DNA of 64,000 bases, from the NCBI RefSeq assembly GCF_003122205.1, contig NZ_QEYE01000004.1, forward strand, positions 62,001-126,000. The letters are read 5' to 3'. Each line of letters opens with the position of its first letter. Within the stretch, counting starts at the first letter, position 1. A program made the translations under genes and the position numbers. The notes under the pieces were generated by a model. It saw only the letters and a list, made by a program, of their open reading frames with translations. It did not search any database and was not told the DNA's origin. Below, piece after piece: positions 62,289 through 64,000 of the stretch. The DNA is from Maritimibacter sp. 55A14 (GTDB lineage Bacteria > Pseudomonadota > Alphaproteobacteria > Rhodobacterales > Rhodobacteraceae).

Positions 62289-63137
62289 TTACTCTGCCAG
62301 AAGGCCCATGTCGCGGATGATCGAGGGGTCGATCTCGACATCGGCGCGCTCGATATCCGCTTCTTCCGCGATCCCGGCCAGGGCGTCGTTGATTTTCTGG
62401 TTCCGAATGGACTCCTCCAGATCCCCGCGCACTTCCTTGAGCGGCGGCGCCTCCTTGATGCGGGATTCCTTGAGCTGGATCACATGCCATCCGAACTGGC
62501 TCTGGACCGGATCGGAGATCTCGCCCGGCTCCAGCGCGAAGAGCGCCTCGGCGAAGGGCTTGACCACCTCGCCGAAGGTCAGCCAGCCAAGATCGCCGCC
62601 GCCCGGCCCCGACGGCCCGGTGGACCGTTCGCGTGCAAGCTCGGCGAAATCGCCGCCATCGGCCAGAAGCCCGGCGATTTCCTTGGCCTCTTCCTCGGTT
62701 TCCACAAGGATATGGGCGGCGTGGGCCTCGGTTTCCTCGTCGGCATTTGCGTATTGCGCCTCATAGGCCGCCTCGACCGCCGCTTCGGAAATCTCCTCCT
62801 TGCCGATCCGGTCGATCAGTTCGGCTGCCATGAAGGCGCGGCGCTCGTTCTCCAGCGACAGGCGGGCTTCCTTGTTCAGCTCGCCCTCGATCTCCTGCAT
62901 CATCGCGGTCTGCTGGATGAGCTGCTCCAGAATTCCGTTATAGAGGTCTTCGTCGCCAAGGCTCTTGTATTGCTGCGGCAGGCGCCATGTCAACGCGATC
63001 ACATGGCCCAGCGTGATCTCGGTGCCGTTCACCGTGGCCAGCACCGTGTCGGCGTCGGGCACGTCCTGCGCCGGGGCCGATGTGGCCAGAACGGCCCCGA
63101 AAGCGGCCCCCGCGATAATGCGCGTCAGTCTTGTCAT
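62289..63137 (-). CDS. Parvulin-type peptidyl-prolyl isomerase (PpiC/SurA-like)
   Basis: A 282-residue exported folding factor. It has a signal peptide (IIAGAAFGAVLATSAPAQ), a SurA-like helical N-terminal region (about 25-125), and a parvulin domain (about 133-225) with HAAHILVETEEEAKEI, GGDLGWLTFGEVVKPF and GWHVIQL. It probably isomerises proline bonds in periplasmic proteins. GAGG lies 7 nt before the ATG. It is divergent from secA, so secretion and folding genes share a promoter region. Confidence 0.92.
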   Translation of the reverse strand: MTRLTRIIAGAAFGAVLATSAPAQDVPDADTVLATVNGTEITLGHVIALTWRLPQQYKSLGDEDLYNGILEQLIQQTAMMQEIEGELNKEARLSLENERRAFMAAELIDRIGKEEISEAAVEAAYEAQYANADEETEAHAAHILVETEEEAKEIAGLLADGGDFAELARERSTGPSGPGGGDLGWLTFGEVVKPFAEALFALEPGEISDPVQSQFGWHVIQLKESRIKEAPPLKEVRGDLEESIRNQKINDALAGIAEEADIERADVEIDPSIIRDMGLLAE

Positions 63138-63348
63138 CGAAAACCTCCTCTTCGGGCGGTCCAGGCCACCCCGATGTGCCGGGTGCGCCGGCCGGTACGG
63201 TCCGTTGACACCCATTCCGCAGCCCCTTACATGCAAACTCGATCACGCGCGCCGGGCACCGCGCGCTCTTGGCATGTAAAACGGCAGGCCGAGGCAGACA
63301 ACCCCGGGTTTTCGTACGCGCCGCGCCGCAAGCAAGAGAAGGGCAGTC

Positions 63349-64000
63349 ATGCTGGGTCTTGGAACGATTGCGAAGAAGGTCTTCGGCACGCCGAACGACC
63401 GCAAGATCAAGGCCACGCGCCCGATCGTCGAAGAGGTCAACGCGCTGGAACCCGAGTTCGAGAAACTCACCGATGCGCAGCTCATCGAGAAGACGGCGGA
63501 GTTCCGGAAGCGGCACGCGGAGGGCGAGACGCTGGATGCGCTGCTGCCCGAAGCCTTCGCCAATTGCCGCGAGGCCGCGCGGCGCGCGCTGGGGCTCAGG
63601 GCCTTCGACGTGCAGCTCATGGGCGGCATCTTCCTGCACCAGGGCAATATCTCCGAAATGAAGACCGGCGAGGGCAAGACGCTTGTCGCCACTTTCCCGG
63701 CCTATCTCAACGCGCTCTCAGGAAAAGGCGTGCATATCGTCACCGTGAACGACTATCTGGCCCGGCGCGACGCCGACTGGATGGGCAAGGTCTATGCCGC
63801 GCTCGGCATGACCACGGGCGTCGTGATCCCCTTCCAGCCGGAGGAGGAGAAGAAGGCCGCCTATGCCGCCGACATCACCTATGCCACCAATAACGAGCTG
63901 GGCTTCGACTATCTGCGCGACAACATGAAGTCGGAGCTGTCGGACATGGCCCAGCGCGGCCACAATTTCGCGATCGTGGACGAGGTGGACAGCATCCTGA
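63349..64000 (+). CDS. secA: Preprotein translocase ATPase SecA (3' end outside window)
   Basis: Motor of Sec-dependent protein export. About 217 N-terminal residues are visible, including the start [21 protein letters not shown], the Q-motif region, Walker [14 protein letters not shown] (about 105-117), [19 protein letters not shown] and the DEAD-type VDEVDSIL at the right edge. AAGAGAAGGG precedes the ATG. The gene is cut by the window end; the full protein should be about 900 residues. Confidence 0.96.
   Translation, partial: MLGLGTIAKKVFGTPNDRKIKATRPIVEEVNALEPEFEKLTDAQLIEKTAEFRKRHAEGETLDALLPEAFANCREAARRALGLRAFDVQLMGGIFLHQGNISEMKTGEGKTLVATFPAYLNALSGKGVHIVTVNDYLARRDADWMGKVYAALGMTTGVVIPFQPEEEKKAAYAADITYATNNELGFDYLRDNMKSELSDMAQRGHNFAIVDEVDSIL

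Overview
The window is high-GC chromosomal DNA, almost entirely packed with protein genes, from an alphaproteobacterium. It most likely belongs to the Rhodobacteraceae (Rhodobacter/Roseobacter lineage). Pointers are the regB / senC-regA locus, the phyR / nepR-ecfG-kinase general stress locus, NsrR-type Rrf2 and FnrL-like Crp regulators, an alphaproteobacterial LexA box (GAAC-N7-GAAC), a CnoX protein with CGPC, and many gene neighbours typical of that family. I see no rRNA, tRNA, CRISPR array, insertion sequence or prophage. Species is not determined.

Layout. 1-2.6 kb: redox control by RegB (cut by the window edge), the copper chaperone SenC and the regulator RegA. 2.6-7.3 kb: DNA repair and stress genes (a solitary SOS-boxed imuB, yaaA, recQ). 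7.4-21 kb: a general stress island built around the PhyR-NepR-EcfG cascade and a membrane HisKA_2 kinase. It is surrounded by small envelope or stress genes (three PRC-barrel proteins, CsbD, a PNPOx-like protein, DUF1328, DUF883, holin-like, entericidin, ExoD, an AI-2E-type permease, a Ca2+/cation exchanger). I find seven exact matches to the EcfG promoter pattern GGAAC-N16/17-CGTT here, each placed correctly before a gene, including two divergent pairs; an eighth lies before hspQ at 44.7 kb. 21-36 kb: housekeeping genes (idi, holA, lptE, leuS, yggS, ribA, an OmpR-type regulator, xthA, cnoX, a Lon-like domain protein, trm112) and a collapsed glutathione S-transferase remnant. 36-44 kb: an ubiquinone-type hydroxylase, amidase, aminotransferase, ftsK, lolA and a transglycosylase lipoprotein. 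44.7-49.9 kb: hspQ, a gamma-glutamyltransferase, DUF2794, an NlpC/P60 protein and an M17 aminopeptidase. 50-64 kb: carbonic anhydrase, a tandem pair of unknown paralogues, asd, nsrR, pip, ubiG, marR, nitrilase, grxC, comF, a methyltransferase-like protein, hemH, a 45-aa protein too short for most gene callers, mutT, argJ, a parvulin and the start of secA.

How the parts work together. The core logic at 15-19 kb is partner switching. Kinase input phosphorylates PhyR, which sequesters NepR and frees EcfG. EcfG then transcribes its own locus from a symmetric divergent promoter and the nearby small envelope genes.

The least explained feature is the 490-bp gap between the gamma-glutamyltransferase gene and the DUF2794 gene. 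It holds two separate hairpins with an identical 15-nt loop core, and the pattern of G-U pairs says the RNA is made from the minus strand. One hairpin is followed by an intrinsic terminator, which makes it a candidate small RNA. Other oddities are a low-GC patch exactly at the leucine-specific region of leuS, a receiver protein lacking its phosphoacceptor aspartate, and imuB without imuA or dnaE2 beside it.
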